64,000 bases of DNA from Manis javanica (lineage: Eukaryota > Chordata > Mammalia > Pholidota > Manidae): contig NC_133167.1 in NCBI RefSeq assembly GCF_040802235.1, positions 41,600,001 through 41,664,000 of the forward strand, given 5' to 3'. This document shows positions 16,741 through 27,640 of this stretch, piece after piece. Made by a program: the position numbers and the translations under genes. Below the pieces are notes generated by a model. It saw nothing but the letters and a program-made list of their open reading frames with translations. It ran no database searches and had not been told where the DNA came from. Each line of letters begins with the position of its first letter. The first letter of the stretch is position 1.

Positions 16741-16959
16741 CAGATTGTTGTTACTTAAATTTTTCTTTTATGATTATTATTGCTTTTGCCTTTCTATTTC
16801 AGTCCTTGCCCATTGGAGGTTGAAATTGTCCATGGTTGGAATATGTATACCACATGTATTGATAAATTAGACATATCAGAGATTCTTTGCCTTCCCCCAC
16901 CCCACAGGTGGTGGTTGTTACACATTATTAACACACCAGTTTTCATTTAGGATATAATT

Positions 16960-17050
16960 TAGAGTGAAATGAAAAGCTATGTGTACAGAAATGTTCATAG
17001 CAGAATTATTAATTGCAAACAACTGAAAATACTTTAAATTACAGGTCAGG
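16960..17050 (+). repeat. Short old L1 fragment
   Basis: The text aatgttcatagcagaattat resembles the L1 3' ORF2 region. The fragment ends where the retroviral LTR starts at 17051, so the provirus may have inserted here. Confidence 0.4.
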
Positions 17051-17352
17051 TGTCTTGCTAATGGGTTTCAGCCCCAGGCAGGTTTGCTATGGATTTAATG
17101 TGACCAAAGAAATTGACAGTAAAATGTTCTTTGGGGTGAAAGGGTTTATTACCCGGCTTGTTCTTCCGGCGGTAGGTCGAGCACTAGCATCTCTGCCTCT
17201 GCCCAGAGCTCTGGGTCGAGCTCTCTATATAATGCAACAATAGTTTATTGCCTAAACGTGTGGAAGCAGTAGCCTAGCAGCAGGCCAGTTACATCATCAG
17301 GTGGTTTAAGTTCAGTGAGGATCCTGGCCATAGGAACCCCAACTTCCCCACA
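17051..17352 (-). repeat. 3' LTR of the 17-23 kb provirus
   Basis: 302 bp, TG...CA ends in element orientation. It contains a TATA-like box and AATAAA within GGTTTATTACC read on the plus strand (about 17148-17158). Just inside it the minus strand reads GGAGGGGTGGAG, a plausible polypurine tract. Confidence 0.85.
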
Positions 17353-17690
17353 CTCCACCCCTCCAGGATTCTTGCTTACAATCTACACACTTTCAATTTT
17401 CCACAATGGTCCCTGTGCGAGAAAGCTGGAGCACTGTAATCAGATTCCACAACAGCAACAGAGGATAACAACAACTTAGAGATAATAACAAAAATTAAGA
17501 TACAACAAGATTTTGATACAGGTAACACAAATTATAAAAATCCTTAAGCTAGAAGAGGTTCCTAATAACAATAATTATAATAATCCTCAAGCCAGAGGCA
17601 GATCCCAATCCACAAAGCCTTTGGGGCGATAAGACACATGTTTTAATGACACCAACATAGGCAAATCTTGTCCATCAGGTAGGATTCATG
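17353..17690 (-). other. Provirus 3' non-coding region
   Basis: AT-rich sequence between the pol relic and the 3' LTR, with a polypurine tract adjacent to the LTR at about 17353-17364. No env. Confidence 0.6.
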
Positions 17691-18765
17691 CAAAAGAGTT
17701 GTCCTGTGATAGGACTGTAGCAGGAAGGGGGTCCCTTCCAGGTCTAGTACACCATACTTTTACTCCTTTCCCCATGGGGGTTACTGAAGGGCCTATAGAT
17801 AGTGCTACTGGAGGTGCATGCACTGGCCAGAATGATAAAACAAAACTCCCCAGGAAGATGCTCCTACCTTCTGGCCATTCAGGATATACCACTGTGACCT
17901 TTGGGGGCCACTCTGCTGCCTCTCCAGGAATACACAGGAGGCCAGCTTCCAGGCCTTGCCCACAAGATGCCAGGAGAGCCAACCATCATTGGTCCATGTG
18001 TCAAAAGGTCCAAGGCCACATCCACTCAATGGAGTCTCCCAGGTTCAGTGCAGTTGTTGCTGGCAGCAAGATGTTATTCTGGTGGCCGAACCTCTGCTTC
18101 AGTGATTCTCCCTTGGTTTGTACTTGCAGTTGTATAGGGGAGGCAGCCATATGTGTTAACATGTCTATGGGGCTCAGGGCTCCCTTTCATGGTCTCTCGT
18201 TCAAATGCCGTAGCTCGGTCCATAAGTAGCCTGAAAATCCCCGCAGGCTATCGGTATCTGATTGGAGTTTGGATTTTAACAAGCCTTTGTGCCTTTCTAT
18301 CATGCCTGCTGCGGTAGGATTGTATGGCACATGAAACTTCCATTTGATTCCTAGCTGTTGCACCCATTCTTGCAGTGTATGTCCAGTAAAATGGGTGCCC
18401 TGATCACTCTGAGTTACCTGTGGTTGGCCATAGGTAGCATAGAGATGTTCCAGGCCTCTTTTGGTCATCTGCTGGTCTGCACAATGAGTTGGAAAAAGCA
18501 ACCAGAAGTCCAGTAGCTGTATCCACACAAGTCATGGCATACCAATATCCTTCTGACACAGGTAGAGGCCCAATATAGTCTATCTGCCACCTGTGGAACT
18601 TCGTGTAAATCTGTTTTGGAGCACACAACACACTCCTGCCGGGCTCTACTAACTTTTTCAAAGGTCAAAGGTAAGCCCCACCGATGGGCTACAGCCCACA
18701 ATGTCTTTTGCCCCACATGCAACAAATGCTGATGTAACCATTGGGCTACATCAGAGGCAGGCTTT
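17686..18765 (-). pseudogene. Integrase remnant
   Basis: The minus strand shows the HHCC zinc-finger region (LLHVGQKTL to CVVC, about 18640-18725), then the three catalytic acidic residues in QIDYIGPL, TQSDQGTHFT and GMIERHKG. The C-terminal part continues in broken frames to about 17686. No clear dUTPase follows, although ERV-L relatives often carry one; it may be lost or unrecognisable. Confidence 0.8.
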
Positions 18766-18769
18766 CCTT

Positions 18770-20590
18770 ATAACCAATGTACCTGGACCAATTTATCTGC
18801 TTCATCATTTCCTGGGGATGCCAGTGGCAAATGATCTGTCAGATGGTATACTTTAATTAATTTGGTCTGACCACAGGCCCATAAGTCTTGCCACAGTTCT
18901 TGCCCCCAAAGGGGTTGGTGACCAACCAGCCAGTTGGCATTGTACCAGGTTGGTAGCCACAGGGTAAAGCCCCAATAGAAAGCCCAGCTGTTGATGCAGA
19001 CAACTATAGGGGAGGGCTCCTGGCTGATCACAAGCTACATGGCCCACAACTCTGCCCATTGGCTGCTCTTCCCCTCACCATCTTCCATCCGCATTGTCTC
19101 AGTCTTAGGATAGAAAGCTATGGCCCTCAACTTTGGGGGCTGCCCACAGCTGGAGCTGTCTGCATAATATGCATCTTTGGGTATAAGGGCTCTTCCCTCC
19201 CAATTGGGACTCTCTGCTACTAATGGTTCAAAAGCAAGTTATTCCTGCTTTTCACTAGTATATGTCACCATCTCCAATAAATGTTGGAGTTCTTCACTCA
19301 AATGGCTACTAGAAAGGGCACTACACTGCTGTAGGTAAGCACCCCACTTTGCTAGTGTGGGCATTTGTGCACACTCCTTGGTTTTTGGGTCCAGTCCCGT
19401 ACCCACCCCATGATGGGATAACACAGCAGCCAGTTGTTTTTCTATCAAAGTGTATCATACCTCTGCCCCTTTCCAGAGTTGTGACCAGAATCCAAAAGGT
19501 TAGCGAGTTCATCCAAGCCACTGCCAGAGACCCCAGCCATAACCATCTTCAGTCACATGAACATCCAGCTCACAGGGCCTTGATGAATCTATCACACTCA
19601 AGGCCTGCACAGACTTGACTGCCTGTTTTGCTGTAGTAAAGGCAGATGCGCATGTCTCTTCCCAGTCCCACCTGACACCCTTTTGTACCAATTGGTATAA
19701 GGGCTTCAGAATTTGTGCCAAGTGCAGGATAAACACTCTCCAGTAGCCTAGAAGACCCAAAAACTCCTGTAGCAATGCTACAGTTATAGAGGTAGAAAAG
19801 GCCTGGATTGTATACCTGCTTCTCGTATAACTTTGGTCTTACCCAAACAGATGACCCCCAAGAATTTGACAGACAAACCAGGCCCCTGAACCTTGGTACT
19901 GTTCACAGCCTATCCTTTCTCCTGTAAATGTTGCATCAGTCTAGGTGCTGTACCTTTTAGATCTGAAAGAGAATCAGATGTGAGTATGATATCATCAACA
20001 TAATGGTACAGTCTCACTGTACCATGGGTGGTTTCTCCCATGTAGCCAAGTCCTCGGCTACAAGTCCATGACAGATGTTGGGGCTGTGGAGGTATCCCTG
20101 TGGAAGGACAGTGAAAGTCCATTGCCATCCTTCCCACATGAACACAAACTGTTCCTAACTTTCCTGCTCAATGTCAATGGAAAAGAAGGCATTAGCAAGA
20201 TCTACCACATAATGGTATGTTCCTAGTTCATGGCTAAGAGTATTCATTAGACCTGCAATAGAGGGGACAGCAGCATGCATAGGGGGTATGACTTTATTCA
20301 GTTCTCTGTAATCCACAGTCATATGTCAGGAGCCATCTGACTTTTTTACTGGCCACACTGGGGAATTAAAAGGACTATGGGTGGGCTTTATAATACCCAC
20401 CTTTTCCAGCTCCTGGAGAGTTTCTCCAATCTCTTTTTGCCCTCCAGGCAGTTTATATTGTTTGGTATTAGTCACCCGCTGAGGCACAGGCAAAGGTATG
20501 GGCGGGTGCCTAGCATGTCCTCTCAGAACTGCCTTCACCACACATACTCTCAGTCTGAACTCACCTGCAGTGGTCTGCAACCCTAGACCC
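18770..20590 (-). pseudogene. Reverse transcriptase and RNase H remnant
   Basis: In order on the minus strand are the RT start region with PVWPVKKSDGS (about 20330), the catalytic motif YVDD within LYHYVDDIILTSDS (about 19980-20025), the RT thumb/connection with LLGYWRVF (about 19750), and an RNase H region ending GNDEADKLVQ (about 18790). Several stop codons and frameshifts separate them. The catalytic YVDD is intact but the whole is not translatable. Confidence 0.8.
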
Positions 20591-20810
20591 TGCAGGATAT
20601 CAATCCCCAAAATATACTCAGGGATAGGAGATATATACACAATGCATTCTTTTGGGGGTAGATGCCCTATTCCCAAAGGGATTTAAGCTTGTTTCACTCT
20701 GATAGCCTTAACCCTGTATCCATCTATGATAGTGGGGGTCCCAGAGAACCACTCAGGGTTACCATGAATCAGTGAACATTCAGCCCCTGTGTCCACCAGA
20801 GCCAGGACAC
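20590..20810 (-). pseudogene. Retroviral aspartic protease remnant
   Basis: The minus strand shows the active-site motif VDTGAECSL (about 20770-20800) and, downstream, the second landmark YILGIDILQGLG (about 20590-20640). Both are typical of retroviral proteases. An in-frame stop lies between them. Confidence 0.75.
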
Positions 20811-20869
20811 ATTGTATGTTCACTGGGGACCAATGGATAGCTATTTCAACATGTGGCTTCTGGTCCCCC

Positions 20870-22610
20870 CTGGTCCCTCAGGGCAGATACCTTGACCTTT
20901 CCCTCAGTCAAACTGTGTTCCCCAATCATTTTCCTGTGTGGGCTCCAGTGAGGTTGGCTTGCTCTCCAGCAGGATGTCTTACAAACACCCAAGCAGACTC
21001 ATGGCTCTGTCTCTGACCTCTGCCTCTTTGGTCTTAATGGCTGGAACTGCTGCTCTGGTTTCAGTTGTTGCCATAGCTCTAGTAATTATATGGGAAGCAC
21101 ATTTGACTTCCCATATAATTTCCTTCCATCTGCTCCTGCCCATATTAAATCAACCCACATCTGGGTCCTCGTAACCTTCATGGGGCCCTGTAAATTCTTC
21201 TTGTGAGTGGCAGACCTTATTTCTTTCTGTGTTCTCTTTGCTTCAGCCTCTCCTAAGTCTGCTACTGTACATGTCACCTTGTTTATGGGATGCCCTAAGT
21301 GAGGGGAAACAATGGACACTAGAGACTCAAAGAGGGATGTGGGATTCATTTGAAGCACAATATTTCTCATCCCAGTAAGTGAAAATCTCTTCATCTGGGC
21401 CATAATTCTCTGGACTATAGATGGCATTTCTTACACCTTGCTCTTGTAACACCTGTTGGAGCTCAGTATACATCCGCCATCTAACAGAAGAGGATGGTAG
21501 ATCACCTGGATTGGGCCACACAGCATGAAGTGCAGCCATAAGCCAATCGAGGAAGGAGTGACTCTCTGGGGTCTGACATGCATTTTGTAATTGCTGCCTC
21601 ACGTAGGGCTGCACTGTCAGGGAAGACAGTTTTCCCATCTCTGATCCCTACAGAACAATTCCATCCACCCCTAAGTCCCACAGACGTAGGAGCCAAGCTG
21701 ATATTGACTCCAAGGGCTTCTGCCTAAACCAGGAGCCCAAATCCACCAGCTCAGCCTGAGTAGAGAGTGCTCCATGACCTAGGGAGAGGGCTGATCCTCT
21801 CCTTGGGGAACTTACAGCTACTGGGTCTTTATTTTATTTACAACCACTGGGCCTGCTTTCAATACAGGAGGAGTCAGTGCCTCTGGCACCACCCCTTCAT
21901 CCTTCTCCAGCTCCTCCATTTCCAGGGCTAATGGCACCTTTCTCTCCCCTCCCCCGAATGCTTCTTCTACTACAACATTTGCCTTTTCTACCATGCCTCG
22001 CAGAAATGCTAGCTCAGTCTTCAGAAGCTCTCTTACCTTCATATCAATGTTTCACAGCTGGCATTCTTGTGCCACCTCTGCCTTTGCTTCCCTCAGGAGT
22101 TTGCCTTTTTCCTCGGTGGCCTTTTCCTCTTTCAGAGCACCTGGCAGCACTGCTGTCTCATTCTGTAAGGAACCTTTTACCTCTTCAATGGTACCTTGCT
22201 GCTGGCATTCTTATGCTGCCTCCTCTCACATCAATGCCATTTTCTTCAGGGAATCTACAGAAGTTTGCAGTTTGCATTCTCTTGCTTCCATTTCTTGGTT
22301 ATTTTCATTGAGCATGTCCTTCTCTTCTGTAGACTTTTTTAATACTGTAAGAAGCAGCCAACCCACAGTCCCCACTGTCTCACAGGCACTCTGTCTCTCA
22401 AAAGACCTACTTACTATACCAAGGGCTACCCCTACTGCCTCAGGTCTTATATCCACTTGCCTGCAGTCCTGGGGTGGGGCCCAGTCCTCTAGGAGGCGAG
22501 TCACCTCCGACTACATACCCACTGGGGGACAATACACTGTCTCCCCATTCACAGGGGCAACCCGCTGAAGCACCCCTCCCACAAGGGCAGCCTGTCTTTT
22601 TCCTTGGTCA
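20870..22610 (-). pseudogene. gag remnant of the ERV-L-like provirus
   Basis: Minus-strand pieces include a Glu/Lys/Leu-rich segment likely to form a coiled coil (22504-22226 and 22042-21818) and a capsid-like segment (21696-21086) with a Trp-rich stretch (FLDWLMAALHAVWPNPGDL) that recurs in the second copy at 22943-23260. Frames are split by stops and shifts. I do not see a convincing CCHC zinc knuckle at the 3' end. It would have encoded the virion structural polyprotein and is not functional. Confidence 0.7.
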
Positions 22611-22615
22611 ACAAT

Positions 22616-22635
22616 GAATCCCGTTGACTATGCCA
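22616..22635 (-). other. Primer-binding site, tRNA-Ser-like
   Basis: The minus strand reads TGGCATAGTCAACGGGATTC. From memory, the complement of the tRNA-Ser(AGA/TGA) 3' end is TGGCGTAGTCGGCAGGATTC, giving 16 of 20 matches. The spacing to the LTR is 2 nt. Confidence 0.6.
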
Positions 22636-22637
22636 AT

Positions 22638-22942
22638 TGTCTTGCCAGTGGGTTTCAGCCCCGGAAAAGTTCGCTATGGATTCAATGTGACCAAAGAAAT
22701 TGACAGCAAAATGTTCTTTGGGGTGAAAGGGTTTATTACCCGGCTTGTTCTTCCGGTGGTAGGTCGAGCACTAGTGTCTCTACCTCTACCCAGAACACTG
22801 GGCCAAGCTCTCTATATAGCACAATAATAGCTTATTGCCTAAGGTATGGAAGCAGTAGCCTAGCAACAGGTTGGTTACATCATCAGGTGGTTTAATTAAG
22901 TTCAGTGAGGATCCTGGCCATAGGAACCCCAACTTCCCCACA
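22638..22942 (-). repeat. 5' LTR of the 17-23 kb provirus
   Basis: 305 bp, clearly homologous to 17051-17352 and 25012-25316. It is followed in element direction by a 2-nt spacer and the primer-binding site. Confidence 0.85.
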
Positions 22943-23440
22943 AATGATAAGTCACCCTGAATGGGCCATACAGTGCAAAGGGTAGCCATAAGCCATTCAA
23001 GAAAGGAATAGGTCTTGGGGATCTGGTGTGCATTCTGTAATCTCTGCTGCAAGGCAGGATGAGCTGTCAGGGAATACAGCTTTCCTATCTCTGATCCAGA
23101 CAGAATGATCTCATCTACCCCTACATCCCAGAGGCACAAGAACCAGGCTGATGTGGACTGTGAAGATTTCTGCTGATACTGGGAGCTCAAATCCACCAGC
23201 TCCACCTGTGTATAGAGGCAGAATATGGAGTGCTCCATGACCTTGGGAGGGGGCTGCACCTCTCCATGAGGAACCCTCAGTTGCTAGGTCTTAATTTTCT
23301 TGACTACAACAAAGTGGGATTTCAATAGAGGAGGGGTTGGTATCTCTGGAAATACCCCTACTTCCTCATTCTCCCCCAGTTCCTCCACCATTTCCTGGGT
23401 CTCTGGCAGTGGCTTGAATGAGCTTGCCAGCCTATTGGAT
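22943..23440 (-). pseudogene. Second gag fragment (capsid-like) beside the provirus
   Basis: It is homologous to the gag segment at about 21440-21800 and in the same orientation (compare SEIGKLYSL with SEIGKLSSL and SFLEWLMATL with SFLDWLMAAL). It abuts the outside of the 5' LTR at 22942, so it belongs to another copy joined by recombination. Confidence 0.7.
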
Positions 23441-24425
23441 TCTGGACACAACTCTGGAAAGGAGTAGAGGGATGGTACACCTTAATAGAAAAACAATTGA
23501 CTGCTGTGTACCATGCCTTGATGGCTATGGAGCCTATTACTAGAGTGTTCCCAGCACAGGTTAGAACCATCTGTACTGTCATGGTGTGGGTATGAGACTG
23601 AGGCCATATAGGATGGAAGATGGAGAGGGGAAGAGCAGTCAATGGGCAGAGTTGTGGGCAATATGGCTCATGATCACCCCAGAACCCTCCCCAGTAGTTT
23701 TCTCCACTGACAGCTGGGCCATCTATTGAGGGTTGACTCTGTCTGCCAACATGGCACCATGCCAACTGGATAGTTCATCACTGACCCCTTTGGGGGCAAG
23801 GGTTATGGCAAGACTTATGGGCCTCTGGTCAGAATAAAAGAATTACAGTGTATCATGTGACAGGCCATTTGCTGCAGGCATCCCCAGGAAACAATGAAGC
23901 AGATAAATTGTCCTAGGTACATTGGCTAGAAGGAAGGCCAACCTCTGATGTGGCCCAATGGGTACATCAACGTTTGTTGCATGCAAGGCAGAAGACAATG
24001 TGGGTTGTAGTCCATTGGTGGGGTCTTCCTTTAACCTTTGAAGAAGTCAGCAGAGCCCAGCCAGAATGCACTGTGTACTCTAAAAGGTACTTACATTGAG
24101 TCCCACAGCAATCTGAGATGACAGCTAATGAGCCACTACCCCTTGTCAGGTGGGAGATTGACTGTATTGGGCCTCTGTCCACATCAGAAGGGTATTGCTA
24201 TGTCATGACTGTGTGGACACAGCTACTGGACTTCTGGTTGCTTTTCCTGTGCTTTGCACAGACCATCAAATGACTAAAAGAGGCTTAGAGTGTCTCTCTG
24301 AAGCCTATGGCCAACCATAGGTAATTAAGAATGATCAAGGCACCCACTTTACTGGACACACACTACAAGAATGGGTGCAACAATTAGGAATAAAGTGGAA
24401 CTTTCATACACTATATAGTCCTTGT
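23441..24425 (+). pseudogene. Inverted RNase H-integrase fragment
   Basis: This stretch is homologous to the pol region at about 18330-19450 but lies on the plus strand. Plus-strand text gives an RNase H end with GNNEAD, an integrase zinc-finger region, and a core corresponding to NDQGTHFTGH (about 24330-24360). Many stops. It lies inverted between gag on the minus strand and an LTR on the minus strand. Confidence 0.7.
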
Positions 24426-24580
24426 CCTGTTTCTCTACCTGCTTCCCTTCCCAGCCACTCACAGAATGGGTCATGTACTTATGTTGAGGTGACCACCTTT
24501 CTGTCCTCCTGTATCCTTGAAAAGGAAATTACATTTTTTGCCAAAAGTGACCAAATTAAGATGGTGAGACCTCTGAGACC

Positions 24581-24600
24581 AAATCCTGCCAACTATGCCA
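24581..24600 (-). other. Primer-binding site, tRNA-Ser-like, of the divergent LTR
   Basis: The minus strand reads TGGCATAGTTGGCAGGATTT, matching the tRNA-Ser-type site at about 17 of 20, with the same 2-nt spacing to the LTR as the first copy. Confidence 0.65.
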
Positions 24601-24602
24601 AT

Positions 24603-24966
24603 TGTCATGATGGGTGGTTGGGGAGGGGGTTCCAGTTCCCAGCAAGTTCACTGTGGATTTGGTGAGAATGAAGAATGACAACAGAATATTGGAAGTAAAA
24701 GCATTTATACAAAGCTTTATTCTCACAGTGGCAGGTCAAGTGCTAGAATCATGTCCGCATCCAGCAAGTCTGCAATCTGCAATTCACCTCAGCCTTCACT
24801 CCCAGTCAGAGCACTGGGCGGAGCTCTTTATATAGAAGCACAGACAGTAATGGCTCATTGCCAACCCGTGCATAAGCATTGGTCTGTGCAGTAGGTCAAT
24901 TACATCAAGTAGATTAGAACCAGGTGAAAATCCTGGCTGTGGTCAGTTCTATTTTCCCTACCTACA
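24603..24966 (-). repeat. Divergent LTR of a related subfamily
   Basis: 364 bp with TGTAGG...CA ends in element orientation. It shares the layout of the 305-bp LTRs (GAGCTC next to a TATATA box, terminal region before the primer site) but differs over most of its length. It is followed by its own primer site and a short leader. Confidence 0.7.
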
Positions 24967-25011
24967 CTTAATTAACATTTAGAACATTTAGTTAACATTT
25001 TAATTAACATA

Positions 25012-25316
25012 TGTCTTGCCAATGGGTTTCAGCCCAGGGCAAGTTCACTATGGATTCAATGTGACCAAAGAAATTGACAGCAAAACGTTTTTGGGGTAAA
25101 AGAGTTTATTATCTGGCTTGTTCTCCTGGCGGTAGGTTGAGCACTAGCGTCTCTGCCTCTGCCCAGAGCACTGGGCCGAGCTCTCTATATAGTGCTGTAA
25201 TAGCTTATTGCCTAAAGGTGTGAAAGCGGTAGCCTAGCGACAAGCCAGTTAGTTACATCATCAGGTGGTTTAAGTTCAGTGACGATCCTGGCCATAGGAA
25301 CCCCAAGTTCCCCACA
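25012..25316 (-). mobile_element. Solo LTR (same family as 22638-22942)
   Basis: 305 bp with TG...CA ends. It is flanked by a perfect 5-bp direct repeat acata (25007-25011 and 25317-25321), so it is a complete solo LTR from recombination between two LTRs. A 5-bp duplication fits class III elements. Confidence 0.85.
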
Positions 25317-25378
25317 ACATATTATATATACATATGCATTTATATACACACACCATTATATAGTATATAAATTAAGTA

Positions 25379-25688
25379 CAGTTGATCTGTGATCATGGAT
25401 TTGAACTACACAGATCTACTTACACACAGTTTTTTCAGTAACTCCATTGGAAAATATTTTGGAGATTTGTGACAATTTGAAAAAAAATTTCCTTAGGTTA
25501 ATTTATTGTAAGAATAAAGCATATAAAATATATACAAAATGTATGTTAATTGTTCACGTTATTGGTAAGACTTCCAGTCAACAATAGGCTATTAGTTAAT
25601 TTGGGGCAGTCAGAAGTTACATGCTGATTTTCGCAGGTGTGTGGGGCAGTGCCCCTAACCTCCACATTGTTCATGGGTCAACTGTAAT
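25379..25688 (-). mobile_element. Tigger-type DNA transposon remnant (TcMar)
   Basis: It starts acagttgatctgtgatcatg and ends gttcatgggtcaactgta, an inverted pair matching the familiar cagttgacccttgaacaac ends of Tigger-related elements. Internal text such as aataggctattagtta also fits. About 310 bp, non-autonomous. Orientation is approximate. Confidence 0.75.
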
Positions 25689-25954
25689 TGTAGATAGGTT
25701 ACACACATTATTTTATATTCAGCCTTTTAATAAAAGGAAACTATTTTAATACTGATTTTCATATACCAACAATGTCCAAATACATATGTATTTCATGTAA
25801 TTATTATTTTTCTTGCTTATACACCTGCCACCAGATTGACAAATCAGTTTCCTTAATCTCTTTCAGCCTGTTTTGCCTTTATGAATAATATTGCTTTATA
25901 ATTTATGGTATTATTGACTATATACTTACATATGGTACATAGCATAGCAGTATA

Positions 25955-26110
25955 CCCTATGAGACATTTTGGAGTTGAGCTCGAATTTCAGCCATTATTT
26001 GCTGGCTTTGGGATCTTGGACAATTCATTAATTTCTCTAAAGTTAATTTCTTCATATATAAAATATGAATAGTAGCATCTTTTTCAGTCTTGAAACAAAT
26101 AATAAAGTTC
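25955..26110 (+). repeat. MIR fragment
   Basis: Diverged MIR pattern (tttgggatcttggacaattc, then tctctaaagttaatttcttc). Confidence 0.6.
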
Positions 26111-26949
26111 TATGCCTCTGCTGAAAGAATGCTAGGTGTCAAAGAGAAAAAAAAAGTAGACTCAAGCTTGAGTGTTGAGTGAGAAAGTTGAACTGCCAAG
26201 AATGGAACAGTGCAACATAGTCCAGGCCCTAGAAGGATGAAGTTTAGAGGGAAAAGAAATGGAATAATAGAGCTTTTAGGCCCAAATATTGCCCTATATC
26301 TCTCTCTGTCCCGTGCTATGAGTGTAACTGTTGGCTATGGTTTCTGGACTCTGCAGATTAGGTAAGCACTGGGTCTTCTGAGGTGGTCTGGTCCACTTGC
26401 AGGCACCACCTTGTGGTTATGTCATGCAGCTGTCCCCTGTGCTCTCCATTAGGTGCCTGCCCTGGTGGGGTGAAGCCTCGTTTACTCCTGCTGTGCACTT
26501 TCCATGCTCATTGAGGACAACCTCCACACACCCCTAGTCAGGTTTAAACCAGAGTAAACAGGCTAGGTAGCCAGCCCAAGGTTTGTCAAAGTAAAAATTG
26601 AGCAATTGCTAATGTTTTCAAAATCATTAAAGAGAGACATCACGTGATAGGTTAGGTTACTCTTTCTTATTTGATTTCTTAGCTAAGTTAGACATTTTTT
26701 ACTATCTGTATTCATTCTCTAAATGTTGAAATCAGTCAGGGCTTAGTTATAGGCCTTTATCTTTTCTTAACTTACACCCTGCTCTTGGGCAACCTCATCC
26801 ACTCCTATGACTTCTAATCTGTCTAAATTTCAACAGTTCCGCTTGATCCTGACCACACTTCCCTTCTGATATTTAGACCTGTATATGCAAATTCTCATTT
26901 TATATCTTGACATAAATGCCTTACACTCATCTCATGGTAACATATCCCC

Positions 26950-26986
26950 TATGTATGTATGTGTGTGTGCGCGTGCGTGCATGTGT
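26950..26986. repeat. TG-rich simple repeat
   Basis: tatgtatgtatgtgtgtgtg followed by cgcgtgcgtgcatgtg, an alternating purine-pyrimidine run. Confidence 0.85.
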
Positions 26987-27009
26987 ATCTGATAATTGGA
27001 TATCTGGAG

Positions 27010-27200
27010 TTACATATGACTCACCAGCTGGTGAGTTTGGGTAAATCAGCAAACCATGAGGAACTTCAGTTTTCATACCTGTAAAATGGAGGTTAAAATA
27101 ATCCTACCTTGTAGAATTAGGTGAGAAATGAAGGAGCTAATTCATTTAAAGCACTTAGCATGATAACTAGAGAATGGTTGCCATAGCTAACTACCATTAT
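27010..27200 (+). repeat. MIR element
   Basis: MIR core (cttcagttttcatacctgta, aaatggaggttaaaataatc) and 3' part (aaagcacttagcatgataac). Confidence 0.7.
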
Positions 27201-27229
27201 TGTTGTTTGCTTAAAACCATTTCATGTTT

Positions 27230-27640
27230 TCTGATAAAGTAAGAAATCCTTTAAAATGACCTACAAATTTCCACCTGTGACTGTAGACCCACTTCCACCA
27301 TTCATTTCTTTCTTTATACTCTTGTTTAATTGGTCTTTTTCCTTCAAGCAATCAAGCTGCATAGTAACTCAAGACCTTCACTCATTCTGACCCAGGATAT
27401 ATTCTCATTCTTTCAGTGTTAATTTCCATTTTGTCTTCAGGCTTTGGTTTAAACGTTATAGATACAGAAAGGTTTTTCCTGACCTTCTTATTTAAATTAG
27501 GCACCCCTTTCTCTTTTCATTATACCAGTTTGTACCTAGGCACTTATTTGTATGATTACTTATTTAGTTTATCTCCATGGGGGCAGAGACTATGACTGTT
27601 TTTCTGGCACATAGGTTACTATTAAATATTTGCCAGAAGT
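27230..27640 (+). repeat. L2 LINE 3' end
   Basis: Pattern of the L2 3' region: catccttcagg-like text, ttttcctgaccttcttattt, then a gggggcagagactatgactg block and a tggcacataggttactatta end. Confidence 0.65.

Larger units (their letters stand above)
17051..22942 (-). mobile_element. Provirus, ERV-L-like (class III-like) with tRNA-Ser-type primer site, defective
   Basis: An LTR pair at 17051-17352 (3') and 22638-22942 (5') brackets 5.3 kb of gag-pro-pol on the minus strand. The LTRs start TGTGGGG and end CA in element orientation, with a TATA-like TATATAGAGAGC and AATAAA. By eye they differ at roughly 25 positions, so the insertion is old. The primer site next to the 5' LTR (22635-22616) resembles the 3' end of tRNA-Ser. 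I see no env, as expected for ERV-L-type elements. The reading frames are broken by many stops and frameshifts. The 5-bp flanks differ (tcagg against aatga), so the right boundary has been rearranged. Confidence 0.85.

Noticed and set aside
17699..18229. 176-codon plus-strand ORF
   Set aside because: Antisense to the integrase C-terminal region of the provirus; no independent support.
21877..22568. Plus-strand ORFs of 144 and 191 codons
   Set aside because: Antisense to the gag relic, which has homologous sequence and the right order on the minus strand.
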